Shown one piece after another: positions 23,801 to 32,387 of a DNA stretch of 64,000 bases (positions are counted from its first letter, which is position 1; every line of letters begins with the position of its first letter). Under the pieces are notes generated by a model. That model searched no databases. It was not told the DNA's origin and saw only the letters and a list, made by a program, of their open reading frames with translations. Both the position numbers and the translations under genes were made by a program. The DNA is taken from contig NZ_CP110005.1 of the NCBI RefSeq assembly GCF_025947225.1, positions 1,488,001-1,552,000 of the forward strand, given 5' to 3'. Origin of the DNA: Flavobacterium sp. N2270 (GTDB lineage: Bacteria; Bacteroidota; Bacteroidia; Flavobacteriales; Flavobacteriaceae).

Positions 23801-25278
23801 GGAGGTAGTGTTGTACCGTTTAATACAGTTAGTAATGGATCATTGTGAGAATCTCCATCGTAGATGTATAAATAATCATAATTTGTTTCTAAATTTAAGG
23901 AAGTGAAATTTAAGGTTACACTTGTTGCACCTGTTGGTTGAATTTTATAAAAAATACGTTCGTCATTTCCATAATTTCCAGTTGAACCTCCAGAATCATA
24001 AATAGTTCCGCTACAAGCTGTGTAAGTTATCGAAGTTGCACTTACAGCATCATTAATTAAATCGTAATACCTGTTCCAATCCCAATAAGGTCCTGGATCA
24101 ACGTGTGTTTGTGATGGGAAATGCTGATGTCCTTTTATTTTAAAACAGCCATCACTTATCGAATTTACACCAATATCACCATTTTTATCATATGTTCTAA
24201 TAATTGGAATTCCATTTCTAGCTGCAATATCTTTGGTCAAAACTGCCGATTTTTGATACATTACATTTGTATACCAAGTTGGATCGTCAATGTATCCTTC
24301 ATGTTCAATTCCAACTGCGTATGGGTTTGAATTACTAACATGCCAAGCTTTATCAATTTCACAAACTGATTGAGTAATTTGTCCATCTGAAGCTCTCATA
24401 TTATAATGAGCAGAAACATTTGCTGAAGGATTTTGAAACCAAGAAATAGCACCAGCATAGGAACCTTGCATCGTATGAATTGTAACGTGAGTAATTGCGG
24501 TTCCACTTCTTGAGCTATAATTAGAAGGATCTGCAGCAGCTGACAAAACCGTATAGGGAAAACTTCCAGAGACATCATTACACGGCGGAGCTAATCGACT
24601 ATAATTAGAATTATATCGTTGTCCGTTTATTATTTCATTATTAATTAAAACGTTCGTTGAGTTTAATATTTTAAAATTTTCAGCACCAAAAACTTCTTCA
24701 AGACTGAATTCATATTTTGGCAAATTATAAGCTTCTTGAAATTTCGGATCTAATAAATTTTTTAATATAGAATAGACTTGTGTGTCAAAAGCAAAATTAT
24801 TAGCTGTATTTTGGTTATTTGGAATTTCAGATAATTCATCAATAACCTTTAGTTGTTTTTGAATAGGTTCGTTTTTCAGATTATTAATTTCTAACAATTC
24901 ATTATATGCTTTCGCGAAAGCAAGAATGTTAATTCTAGGATCGTTTTTTATGTCTTTTGCACTATATTTTGAAATTGATGCTACCTTTTCAAGCGAATTT
25001 CTAAAATAATTTTTTCCATTTTCAACTAAACCCATAACTCCAAAATGATAAGGCAATCCGGTACAACTTGGAATTCCATATTCTGGTTCAATATGTTGAA
25101 TGTGTGTTTTGGTGTAAGCTATAGATTCAAGGATTCCTCTTGGAATAGACGGATAGGTAGTATAAGCTTCTTGAAAAAAAGAGTCAAATTGATTGTTTGG
25201 AGTAATTTCCCAAGTTTGAGCATAACATGTAAGAGTACTGAAACAATAAAAAAGTATTAATAGTATTTTTTTTATCAT
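20884..25278 (-). CDS. T9SS-secreted N-acetylmuramoyl-L-alanine amidase, multidomain
   Basis: This 1464-residue protein has a signal peptide (about 1-21). A lysozyme/SLT-like helical domain at about 40-135 contains HFGVMGL and DPRINI, but the usual catalytic Glu is not seen. The Amidase_2 domain (about 255-410) has THVTIHT (His268) and THVDPG (His392, Asp394) as zinc ligands, plus VSAHYNM and GIEHEGY. Then come a CUB-like domain (421-523), FN3 (530-620), a second CUB-like domain, an Ig-like domain, a choice-of-anchor-D-like domain and a long beta-rich part. The last 80 or so residues form a T9SS type A sorting domain. It probably degrades peptidoglycan outside the cell. Confidence 0.9.
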   Translation of the reverse strand: MIKKILLILFYCFSTLTCYAQTWEITPNNQFDSFFQEAYTTYPSIPRGILESIAYTKTHIQHIEPEYGIPSCTGLPYHFGVMGLVENGKNYFRNSLEKVASISKYSAKDIKNDPRINILAFAKAYNELLEINNLKNEPIQKQLKVIDELSEIPNNQNTANNFAFDTQVYSILKNLLDPKFQEAYNLPKYEFSLEEVFGAENFKILNSTNVLINNEIINGQRYNSNYSRLAPPCNDVSGSFPYTVLSAAADPSNYSSRSGTAITHVTIHTMQGSYAGAISWFQNPSANVSAHYNMRASDGQITQSVCEIDKAWHVSNSNPYAVGIEHEGYIDDPTWYTNVMYQKSAVLTKDIAARNGIPIIRTYDKNGDIGVNSISDGCFKIKGHQHFPSQTHVDPGPYWDWNRYYDLINDAVSATSITYTACSGTIYDSGGSTGNYGNDERIFYKIQPTGATSVTLNFTSLNLETNYDYLYIYDGDSHNDPLLTVLNGTTLPPSITANSGKMLLEFRTDCATVASGWVANYSCNSNTVACEMPTGLNESNMNHNSVQLNWNTVTGALSYEISFKQTLESTPTIYTSTTNSKVISGLAAGGQYIWTVKSVCGAGVKSIANSNEFTNSSTITNIVDTNCSGTFTDTGGILGGYTNNENYTYTISPTGASSVTLSFSAFNIENNYDFIRIYDGPTTASTLLGTYTNTNTPPNITSSGGSLTIKFTSDNATTKSGWVANWTCASSCSLPSTPTLSLSPTTICSGESSTLTITGNLNDATQWNVYSGSCGGTLVGSTASSTFSINPTSTTTYYVRGNGGCVSGGSCASITLNVTTAPEINISGNGTSILSGDSTPALIDDTDFGLINSTTITKTYTIDNINGYADLNISSIVVSGTNASNFTVGNITLPKIIAVGNSTTFTVTFTPTDIGSRTAIITVNNNDCDESAYSFTVLANLNCGDITTTWNGSSWNNGNPALTKAIIFSGNYSSTGSILGCSATLTSNAQVTINTNHTLILNDAITVNSGSLLTIENNGALRQVNDVANSGNTIVKRNSTPMVRLDYTAWSSPVLNQELQAFSPNTLSNRFYEYLYTGTTTATAYQTVNSSNNFESGKGYLIRVANNWSTSTPTTYNGQFNGVPANGTMNIPVGIGYNLLGNPYASPISGNSFLGQNPSINALYFWTHTVAASGGTYPANNFASYTTLGGTAAAAGGLIPNGTINTGQGFYINKSTAGNALFKNNQRVNAATSSQFFRTIEEPETHRFWLNLNDDTTNYNQILIGYTENASHGIDAQIDGEVLDKSQSYLFNIINDDEYVIQGRGLPFSDEDIVPLGIEIKSSGNYSIAFENADGLFSNQEIYLKDNQTNTIHNIKENTYSFYSVSGNTTNRFEIVYKNVVLGNEDFELNQLQVYSANEIISVHSKNETIKEIIVFDIIGRVLFHKKNVDSNTFEIRNLTTQNQTLLVKVTSSSNKEKTVKIMH

Positions 25279-25383
25279 AGTTGGTTCATAATCATTTGAA
25301 TTTCAAATATAAAAGATTATTTTGATAATTTAATAGTAATATTTAAACAATGATTTACAAATTAAAAATTAATACTTTCTTTT

Positions 25384-25415
25384 CTTTATAAAAATGCTTT
25401 CATTTTGTATTTTTG
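25384..25415 (+). promoter_or_regulatory. Probable promoter of rocD
   Basis: CTTT (25384-25387), a 20-base spacer and TATTTTTG (25408-25415) match the consensus apart from the last base of the -33 box. The leader would be about 65 bases. Confidence 0.5.
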
Positions 25416-25483
25416 TGAAAACAAGGATGATTTCTCTCCAAAAGAAGGAATTGAGATTACAAAATCAATAAAAATAAAAAAGT

Positions 25484-26728
25484 ATGTCAGTTTTAGAAAA
25501 AATGAGTTCAGCTGAAGCAATTAAATTAGAAGACAAGTACGGAGCACACAATTATCACCCACTCCCTGTTGTTTTAAGTAAAGGTGAAGGTGTTTATGTT
25601 TGGGATGTAGAAGGTAAGAAATATTACGATTTTTTATCGGCTTATTCAGCAGTAAATCAGGGACATTGTCATCCAAAAATTGTAAATGCAATGATGGAGC
25701 AAGCAAAAACATTGACTTTAACTTCAAGAGCATTTTATAACAATAAATTAGGTGTTTACGAAGAATATATAACAAAATATTTTGGCTTTGATAAGGTTTT
25801 ACCTATGAATACAGGTGCCGAAGCGGTTGAAACAGCGTTAAAGATTTGTAGAAAATGGGCTTATGAAAAGAAAGGAATTAATGAAAATGAAGCACAAATA
25901 ATTGTTTGCGAAAATAATTTCCACGGAAGAACAACAACCATTATTTCGTTTTCAAATGATGAAAATGCACGTAAAAATTTTGGTCCTTATACAGCTGGAT
26001 TTATTAAAATTGCTTATGATGATTTAGATGCTTTAGAGAAAGCAATTACATCTTCAAAAAATATCGCAGGATTCTTAGTTGAGCCTATTCAAGGTGAAGC
26101 AGGAGTTTATGTGCCAAGTGAAGGTTATTTAGCTAAAGCTAAAGCGTTATGTGAAGCTAATAATGTATTGTTTATTGCAGATGAAGTGCAAACTGGAGTT
26201 GCTAGAACAGGTCAATTATTAGCTGTAGATCATGAAAACGTGCATCCTGATATTTTAATATTAGGAAAAGCGCTTTCTGGTGGAGCTTACCCAGTTTCTG
26301 CAGTTTTAGCTAATGATGAAGTTATGAATGTTATAAAACCGGGTCAACACGGTTCAACATTTGGTGGTAACCCAATTGCTGCTGCTGTTGCAATGGCTGC
26401 TTTAGATGTGGTTAAGGATGAAAAATTAGCAGAAAATGCTGAGAAACTAGGGAAATTATTCCGTTCAGAATTAGCTAAATTTATTGAAACAAGTTCTGTT
26501 GCTACATTAGTAAGAGGTAAAGGTCTTTTAAATGCGGTTGTAATTAATGATACTGAAGATAGTGAAACTGCTTGGAATATTTGTATGGCTTTACGAGATA
26601 ATGGTTTATTAGCGAAACCAACACATGGTAATATTATTCGTTTTGCTCCACCATTGGTTATGAATGAAGAGCAATTATTAGATTGTGTTTCTATAATTGT
26701 TAATACTTTAAAACAATTTGAGAAATAA
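25484..26728 (+). CDS. rocD: Ornithine--oxo-acid transaminase
   Basis: This 414-residue class III PLP aminotransferase has Asp233 in IADEVQTG binding the pyridine nitrogen and Lys262 in [13 protein letters not shown] forming the Schiff base. [13 protein letters not shown] (108-120) holds the phosphate. The N-terminal [21 protein letters not shown] is typical of ornithine aminotransferases rather than acetylornithine enzymes. It converts ornithine and 2-oxoglutarate to glutamate-5-semialdehyde and glutamate. The gene stands alone, with its own promoter and a perfect palindromic terminator. Confidence 0.95.
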   Translation: MSVLEKMSSAEAIKLEDKYGAHNYHPLPVVLSKGEGVYVWDVEGKKYYDFLSAYSAVNQGHCHPKIVNAMMEQAKTLTLTSRAFYNNKLGVYEEYITKYFGFDKVLPMNTGAEAVETALKICRKWAYEKKGINENEAQIIVCENNFHGRTTTIISFSNDENARKNFGPYTAGFIKIAYDDLDALEKAITSSKNIAGFLVEPIQGEAGVYVPSEGYLAKAKALCEANNVLFIADEVQTGVARTGQLLAVDHENVHPDILILGKALSGGAYPVSAVLANDEVMNVIKPGQHGSTFGGNPIAAAVAMAALDVVKDEKLAENAEKLGKLFRSELAKFIETSSVATLVRGKGLLNAVVINDTEDSETAWNICMALRDNGLLAKPTHGNIIRFAPPLVMNEEQLLDCVSIIVNTLKQFEK

Positions 26729-26751
26729 AATTGCATCAACAAATTTATAAT

Positions 26752-26783
26752 AAAAAAGCTCTGAAATTTCAGAGCTTTTTTTA
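26752..26783. terminator. Palindromic bidirectional terminator
   Basis: AAAAAAGCTCTGAAA (26752-26766) is followed directly by its exact complement (26767-26781). It works for rocD and for the convergent SOD operon. Confidence 0.9.
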
Positions 26784-26784
26784 T

Positions 26785-27546
26785 TTATAATGATTCGTAT
26801 TTTTTACTGATTAAGTCCCAGTTTAACAATTCAAAAACTTTCTTTAGATATTCTAGTTTTCTGTTTTGATATTGTAAATAATAGGCATGTTCCCATGTAT
26901 CGATATTAAATAGAGGAGTTCCTTTTATTAAAGCATCTTTCATTAAAGGGTTGTCATTATTTATAGTTGTAACGATTTCTAAATCACCTTTTTTATTAAG
27001 AATTAGCCATGTCCATCCAGAACCATTAAGGTTTGATGCTGTTGCAATAAATTTTTGTTTAAAGTCATCAAACGAACCAAAATGTTTGTCAATAGCCATT
27101 GTTAAAGTGTCACTTGGTTTTAGGTCAGATTTGGGTGCTAAGTTTTCAAAGAATAAATTATGATTATAGTAACCACCTGCACTTTTTCTTAATTCAGCAT
27201 TATTTATATCTAAATTAAGTAAAATGTCTTCAATTTTTGTTTTTTTCGACCATTTGTTTTCGGCTACAATTTTGTTTAATTTGTTTGCATGACTTAATAG
27301 ATGTTTAGAATAATGAGTTTCCATTGTTCTTCCATCTAAGTTTGGCGAAAAATCTTCAAATTTGTATTTTAGTTGAACTAACTCAAAAGGTCCGGTTTCA
27401 GTTTTTATGTCATTTGGGTTTCCAAAATTTGAAGTTTTTTCATCGATAATTTCTGGTTCAGGAATTTGTACTTCAACTAGGTTGTTATCATTTTTACAAG
27501 AAATAAAAAGTATTGAAAATACAATAACTAAGACATGATTTTTCAT
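26785..27546 (-). CDS. Exported Fe/Mn superoxide dismutase lipoprotein
   Basis: This 253-residue protein has a lipoprotein signal ending ISC (Cys17), a linker rich in acidic residues (about 18-52), and a full Fe/Mn SOD. The metal ligands are His78 (TMETHYSKH), His129 (GGYYNHNLFF), Asp216 and His220 (DTWEHAYYLQY). The usual GGHxNH reads GGYYNH, and FGSGW reads NGSGW. The metal cannot be assigned. It would remove superoxide outside the cytoplasm. It is the last gene of the LUD-cdsA-psd-ACBP run and overlaps the ACBP gene by 4 bases (ATGA). Confidence 0.9.
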   Translation of the reverse strand: MKNHVLVIVFSILFISCKNDNNLVEVQIPEPEIIDEKTSNFGNPNDIKTETGPFELVQLKYKFEDFSPNLDGRTMETHYSKHLLSHANKLNKIVAENKWSKKTKIEDILLNLDINNAELRKSAGGYYNHNLFFENLAPKSDLKPSDTLTMAIDKHFGSFDDFKQKFIATASNLNGSGWTWLILNKKGDLEIVTTINNDNPLMKDALIKGTPLFNIDTWEHAYYLQYQNRKLEYLKKVFELLNWDLISKKYESL

Positions 27547-27824
27547 ATATTTCTTTCTTTCATTAAATTATTAATGATTTCAATATACTGTTCCATTGCT
27601 TGTTCAATACTAAGATGTTTTACTTGCATCCACGCATTAAGTTTAAATGCATTTCTTATGTCTTGAGTGTTTTGAAAATGCATACTTTTAGTATTTCCAC
27701 TAGTTGCTTGTTTATATAAGCCATACAAAACCAACTGTAAATCTTGTGGTACAGAATCTTGTGGTATTAATTGAGCATTACTAAATGCTTCATCAAATAA
27801 TATTTCTAACTCTTCTCTTGTCAT
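27543..27824 (-). CDS. Acyl-CoA-binding protein
   Basis: This 93-residue helical protein matches the ACBP fold with LYGLYKQATSGN (about 33-44), AFKLNAWMQVKHLS and AMEQYIEIINNL. These supply the Tyr and Lys residues that hold the CoA 3'-phosphate. It binds medium- and long-chain acyl-CoA esters in the cytoplasm. It is coupled by TAATG to psd and by ATGA to the SOD gene, which places an acyl-CoA carrier inside a phospholipid-synthesis operon. Confidence 0.9.
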   Translation of the reverse strand: MTREELEILFDEAFSNAQLIPQDSVPQDLQLVLYGLYKQATSGNTKSMHFQNTQDIRNAFKLNAWMQVKHLSIEQAMEQYIEIINNLMKERNI

Positions 27825-28477
27825 TAATTTTTCTTTGAGATTACAGTTTTTCCTCCTACAGCAACATCATTTAACTTTACATTAATTTCTGTTCCAATAG
27901 GGAAATATAAGTCAACTCTTGATCCAAATTTAATAAAACCAGCATCTTTACCTTGTATCGCTCTCATTCCTACTTCGGCATAATTTACAATTCTTCTTGC
28001 TAAAGCTCCTGCAATTTGACGATACATTACTTCCCCGTAGACCCTGTTATTTATAACAACAGTAGTTCTTTCGTTTTCTTCACTAGCTTTTGGGTGCCAT
28101 GCTACTAAATATTTTCCAGGGTGGTATTTGCTATATTTTACAACTCCATTTAAAGCATAACGGGTAACATGTACGTTTATTGGAGACATAAATATAGAAA
28201 CCATTAATCTTTTATCCTTAAAGTATTCTGGTTCAAAAACTTCTTCAATTACTACAACCTTTCCGTCTACAGGGGCAAGTATGTGGTTATCACTATTGTC
28301 AATTTCTCTTTTTGGATTTCTGAAAAATTGTAAAACCATTACTAAAAAGAATATAGCTAAAAGTAAGATTAGACTTTTTAACCATATAATAGTTATAAAA
28401 GCATCACTTAAAAAAATTACACCAACAACTAAAAGTAATGTAATGAAAATTATTTTTGAACCTTCTTTATGAAACAT
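27824..28477 (-). CDS. psd: Phosphatidylserine decarboxylase
   Basis: This 217-residue protein is the short (type 2, archaeal-like) proenzyme form. Two N-terminal hydrophobic segments span about residues 8-52. PVDGKVV and NVHVTRY precede the self-cleavage motif FGSRVDLYFP, whose Gly-Ser bond would split to make the pyruvoyl group on the small subunit. It produces phosphatidylethanolamine at the inner membrane. Its start overlaps the cdsA end by 11 bases, so lipid synthesis genes are coupled. Confidence 0.93.
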   Translation of the reverse strand: MFHKEGSKIIFITLLLVVGVIFLSDAFITIIWLKSLILLLAIFFLVMVLQFFRNPKREIDNSDNHILAPVDGKVVVIEEVFEPEYFKDKRLMVSIFMSPINVHVTRYALNGVVKYSKYHPGKYLVAWHPKASEENERTTVVINNRVYGEVMYRQIAGALARRIVNYAEVGMRAIQGKDAGFIKFGSRVDLYFPIGTEINVKLNDVAVGGKTVISKKN

Positions 28478-29273
28478 AACGTAAAATTAAATAAAACAAA
28501 TTAATAAATGGAATTACAAATATAATACTATCTAATCGATCTAGTATTCCGCCATGGCCGGGCATGATAGTGCCACTATCTTTAACTCCAGCAACTCTTT
28601 TTAGTTTAGACTCAATTAAGTCTCCTAAAGTACTAAATATACTTACTATTATAGCAATTATAATCCAAAAATAAACATACTTAGCTTCTATGAAGTATTT
28701 GGCCAATAATATTCCGCCAATTACAGAAAATAGTAGTCCTCCAATAAAACCTTCAATAGTTTTTTTGGGAGAAACAGAAGGGAATAGTTTGTTTTTTCCA
28801 AAATTCTTTCCAACTAAATAAGCGAAAGTATCATTTGTCCAAATTAATATAAATATACTAATAAGAATATCTGAATTATAGCCTTTTTGGCCTATTGGAA
28901 CATAATTCGTTAAGATAAAAGGGAAAATTATATAACCAATTAAAATTAAGTATTGAGTAACAATGTCAAACTCTTTGTCTTTTTTTTGAAATAAAAAATA
29001 TAAAAGTCTGGCTGAAATTAATACAGTAAAAATAGTGATACAATTGTTAATTAAAACATTGTAAGATTCATTATAAAGTAAATAATATGAAAAACCTGCA
29101 ATTACTATTCCTGCATAAAAATTTACAGAAGTCATCTTTGCAAATTCATAAACGCCAAAAACTAATAAAATAGAAAAAAGTATAGCTAAACTTTCTTTAG
29201 AATATAAAATACAGCTTAATAATAGAATTATATAAACTGCTCCGGAAAGAGCTCTTTTTAATGTTTCATTCAT
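28467..29273 (-). CDS. cdsA: Phosphatidate cytidylyltransferase
   Basis: This 268-residue integral membrane enzyme has about eight helices and makes CDP-diacylglycerol from phosphatidate and CTP. The signature ESKLKRVAGVKDSG with PGHGGILDRLDS lies at about residues 216-246, near the C-terminus as usual. It directly precedes psd, consistent with the CDP-DAG to PS to PE route. It follows the LUD-protein gene by 3 bases. Confidence 0.95.
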   Translation of the reverse strand: MNETLKRALSGAVYIILLLSCILYSKESLAILFSILLVFGVYEFAKMTSVNFYAGIVIAGFSYYLLYNESYNVLINNCITIFTVLISARLLYFLFQKKDKEFDIVTQYLILIGYIIFPFILTNYVPIGQKGYNSDILISIFILIWTNDTFAYLVGKNFGKNKLFPSVSPKKTIEGFIGGLLFSVIGGILLAKYFIEAKYVYFWIIIAIIVSIFSTLGDLIESKLKRVAGVKDSGTIMPGHGGILDRLDSIIFVIPFINLFYLILRYVS

Positions 29274-29276
29274 ACT

Positions 29277-29885
29277 CTATAAATCTTCTAACAGAAGTAA
29301 GTAAAGGTTTTTATGGCAACTTCCATAATGTAAAAAATCTTCCTCTTTTGCTTCTTCAAAGAATTTTATGGTAGTAATATTAGTAGGGTACTCTCTGTTA
29401 TATTTTTTGTTCATATGCCTCATTCCATCACCTTTATTAGGAACAAGTTGGCTAGTGGTTGCGAAAACTACCATATTAATAGGAAGTTCATTGGGCTTAT
29501 TATGCTTTAGTTGATTTGAAGAAAATAATATTGAACCATCATCAGCAATTAAACTTTCACAAGTTGAAAAGAAAAAATTGGCTTCATCAGTGTTTTTAAC
29601 AATGCCTAGTTTGTTCTCTTCAATCAAATGGTTTAACGCAGGTTCATAACATAAAACATTACATTCAAACCAGTCATTTTCTTCTAAAATATTTAAAAAA
29701 TTTTCAGAAACTTCTTCTAGGTTTTCGCAATATATAAATTTGCCACCATTTTTTTGAAAATGGTGAGTAAACATTTCGTCCACAGGTAAATTAACCTCAG
29801 GAGTGTAAGGACTTTTTTGTTCTTTGTCCTTTTCACTATTTGAAGTTTCACTTGAGCTTCCAAAAATTTTTCTAAAAAGACTCAT
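29277..29885 (-). CDS. LUD-domain (LutC/YkgG-like) protein
   Basis: This 202-residue soluble protein has a Ser- and Glu-rich N-terminal region (about 8-30) before an LUD domain. Visible family features are ADDGSILFSS and NELPINMVVFATTSQLVPNKGDGM. LUD proteins include LutC of lactate oxidation, but no lutA or lutB gene is nearby. The stable flavobacterial neighbourhood between ftsH and cdsA suggests a different, unknown role. It is the first gene of the operon after the ftsH terminator. Confidence 0.85.
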   Translation of the reverse strand: MSLFRKIFGSSSETSNSEKDKEQKSPYTPEVNLPVDEMFTHHFQKNGGKFIYCENLEEVSENFLNILEENDWFECNVLCYEPALNHLIEENKLGIVKNTDEANFFFSTCESLIADDGSILFSSNQLKHNKPNELPINMVVFATTSQLVPNKGDGMRHMNKKYNREYPTNITTIKFFEEAKEEDFLHYGSCHKNLYLLLLEDL

Positions 29886-29922
29886 TTATCTTTAGTAGGT
29901 AAATTATAGTAAGCATCAAAGA

Positions 29923-29966
29923 TAAAAAAAATCTTAGTTCTTTTTATTAGAAGACTAAGATTTTTT
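29923..29966 (-). terminator. Terminator after ftsH
   Basis: ATCTTAGT-type arms (29925-29937 and 29954-29966, a 13-bp stem rich in A and T) end, on the minus strand, in a run of eight T. It separates rsfS-ftsH from the LUD-cdsA-psd-ACBP-SOD operon. Confidence 0.75.
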
Positions 29967-29993
29967 AAATAATGTTAAATAAACTGAATTTAG

Positions 29994-31916
29994 TTATTCT
30001 TCAGTATTAGTTTCAATGTCTTTATTGAAAGTTCTTTCTCCAAATATTGCTTCTAAATCATCTTTAAATATTACCTCTTTTTCAATTAAAATATCAGCTA
30101 ATTGATTTAGTTTATCTTTATTTTCTTCCAAAAGTTGAATTGCTCTGTCATATTGACCTTCAATTAATTCAGAGATTTCTTTATCTATAATTCGAGCTGT
30201 TTCTTCAGAATAAGGTTTTGAAAAATTATATTCACTTTGACCTGAAGAGTCGTAATAAGTAACGTTTCCTAATTTATCATTTAATCCATAAATAGTTACC
30301 ATTGCGCGAGCTTGCTTTGTAACTTTTTCTAAATCACTTAAAGCTCCGGTTGAAATTTTATTGAAAATAACTTTTTCAGCTGCTCTTCCTCCCATAGTAG
30401 CACACATTTCATCTAACATTTGCTCTGGATGAACAATTAAACGTTCTTCTGGTAAATACCATGCTGCTCCAAGACTTTGCCCTCTAGGAACAATAGTCAC
30501 TTTTACAAGTGGTGCTGCATGTTCAAGCATCCAACTTACAGTTGCATGACCTGCTTCGTGTATAGCAATCGCTCTTTTTTCTGCAGGAGTAACAATTTTA
30601 TTTTTCTTTTCTAATCCACCTACAATTCTATCAACAGCATCTAAGAAATCTTGTTTGTTTACTGCTTTTTTATTTTTACGAGCAGCAATTAGAGCTGCTT
30701 CGTTACAAACATTAGCAATATCTGCTCCCGAAAAACCAGGTGTTTGTTTTGCCAAAAATTCGGTATCTAATTCCTCTTCTTTTTTTATAGGTTTTAAGTG
30801 AACTTCAAAAATTTCTTTACGTTCTCTAACATCCGGTAAATCAACATAAATTTGTCTATCAAAACGTCCTGCACGCATTAATGCTTTGTCTAAAACATCA
30901 GCTCTATTTGTTGCTGCTAGTACAATAACATTTGTATTTGTTCCAAAACCATCCATTTCAGTTAATAACTGGTTTAATGTGTTTTCTCTTTCATCGTTTC
31001 CGCCTGACATGTTGCTTTTACCACGGGCTCTACCTACTGCATCTATCTCATCAATAAAAATAATTGCAGGAGATTTTTCTTTGGCTTGTTTGAATAAATC
31101 TCTTACTCGAGAAGCACCAACACCAACGAACATTTCAACAAAATCTGATCCTGATAAAGAAAAGAAAGGAACTTTTGCTTCGCCAGCAACGGCTTTTGCT
31201 AATAATGTTTTACCGGTTCCTGGAGGTCCAACTAGTAATGCTCCTTTTGGTATTTTACCACCAATTGATGTATATTTTTCTGGATTTTTAAGGAATTCAA
31301 CAATTTCTTCAATCTCTTCTTTTGCACCTTCAAGTCCTGCTACGTTTTCAAACGTAACTTTAACATCATTTTTTTCATCAAATAATTTAGCTTTTGATTT
31401 ACCAATACTAAATATTTGACCGCCTCCGCCTCCAGAACCACCAGACATTCTTCTCATCATGAATACCCAAAGTCCAACTATAAGTATTATAGGAAGTAAC
31501 AATGATATTATTTCTCCCCAAGCACTTTCTGGTTCTTTTTCATATTCTGAAATTAATCCTTTTTGTCTAGCTTCTTCTAGTGTTTTTTGAAATAGTTCAC
31601 TATTTCCAATTTCAATGATATAATGAGGTCCTTTTTCGTTTATTTTTCCAAAAGTACCATCTTTAACTTTAGAATGTGTTTTTGTAGTTAAAGCTTCTTT
31701 TTTTAAGATTATTGAGGCTTTAGTATTTGAAAAAACAACTTTTTCAACTTGATTTGAATCTAAATATTGATAAAATTTAGATAATGTTGTTTGTTTAGGA
31801 CTATTAAAGTCAAAGCCATTCCCGAATATATTGATAAGTAAAAATAAACCTATAATAAGTCCGTAAATAGCCCAAGGACTAAGTTTAAACTTCGAATTTT
31901 TTTTATTATCTGACAT
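29994..31916 (-). CDS. ftsH: ATP-dependent zinc metalloprotease FtsH
   Basis: This 640-residue membrane protease has two transmembrane helices (about 15-33 and 135-154) flanking a periplasmic domain. A Gly-rich linker (GGSGGGGGQ) precedes the AAA+ domain with Walker A GPPGTGKT (230-237) and Walker B FIDE (287-290), and the second region of homology follows. The zinc protease motif HEAGH is at 453-457. It degrades misfolded membrane proteins and short-lived regulators. It lies 5 bases after rsfS. Confidence 0.97.
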   Translation of the reverse strand: MSDNKKNSKFKLSPWAIYGLIIGLFLLINIFGNGFDFNSPKQTTLSKFYQYLDSNQVEKVVFSNTKASIILKKEALTTKTHSKVKDGTFGKINEKGPHYIIEIGNSELFQKTLEEARQKGLISEYEKEPESAWGEIISLLLPIILIVGLWVFMMRRMSGGSGGGGGQIFSIGKSKAKLFDEKNDVKVTFENVAGLEGAKEEIEEIVEFLKNPEKYTSIGGKIPKGALLVGPPGTGKTLLAKAVAGEAKVPFFSLSGSDFVEMFVGVGASRVRDLFKQAKEKSPAIIFIDEIDAVGRARGKSNMSGGNDERENTLNQLLTEMDGFGTNTNVIVLAATNRADVLDKALMRAGRFDRQIYVDLPDVRERKEIFEVHLKPIKKEEELDTEFLAKQTPGFSGADIANVCNEAALIAARKNKKAVNKQDFLDAVDRIVGGLEKKNKIVTPAEKRAIAIHEAGHATVSWMLEHAAPLVKVTIVPRGQSLGAAWYLPEERLIVHPEQMLDEMCATMGGRAAEKVIFNKISTGALSDLEKVTKQARAMVTIYGLNDKLGNVTYYDSSGQSEYNFSKPYSEETARIIDKEISELIEGQYDRAIQLLEENKDKLNQLADILIEKEVIFKDDLEAIFGERTFNKDIETNTEE

Positions 31917-31921
31917 GTTTT

Positions 31922-32293
31922 TTAGTATTTACTTTCAATAGAAGTTATTTTTGCATCACCCCAAAGACTTTCAATGTTGTAATACTCACGAATGTGTTTT
32001 TGAAAAACGTGTACAACTATATTTACATAGTCCATAAGTACCCATTCACCATTTTCGCTGCCTTCTACATGCCAAGGTTTGTCTTTTAATTCCTTAGAAA
32101 CTACTTTTTGAATTGAATTTGTAATGGCATTTACTTGTGTGTTTGAATTTCCGTTGCATAAAACAAAGTAGTCACAAACAGTATTGTCAATTCCTCTTAA
32201 ATCTAAAATATCAATATCAGCTCCTTTTACATCTTCAATTCCTTTTATGATATTTGCTAATAAATCGTCGTTACTTATATTTTTAGTACTCAT
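31922..32293 (-). CDS. rsfS: Ribosomal silencing factor RsfS
   Basis: This 123-residue protein is of the DUF143/RsfS family. KGADIDILDLRGI and CDYFVLCNGNSNTQVNAI, followed by WHVEGSENGEWVLMDY and VVHVF, are the conserved blocks. RsfS binds ribosomal protein L14 and blocks subunit joining when nutrients are short. It is the first gene before ftsH. A -7 element TAACTTTG (32314-32321, minus strand) lies about 20 bases upstream of the start. Confidence 0.95.
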   Translation of the reverse strand: MSTKNISNDDLLANIIKGIEDVKGADIDILDLRGIDNTVCDYFVLCNGNSNTQVNAITNSIQKVVSKELKDKPWHVEGSENGEWVLMDYVNIVVHVFQKHIREYYNIESLWGDAKITSIESKY

Positions 32294-32387
32294 TTAATTT
32301 TTTTATGTTTATGCAAAGTTATCATTTTTTGTCTTTAATTTTGAACCTTAACAAAAGATTAAATTTTTTCTTTGCTATTTTACTTAA

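Noticed and set aside
30886-31419. Open frame of 177 codons on the plus strand inside ftsH
   Set aside because: It is the mirror of the ftsH AAA+ coding sequence. The Ser/Pro-rich product has no family and no start signal.
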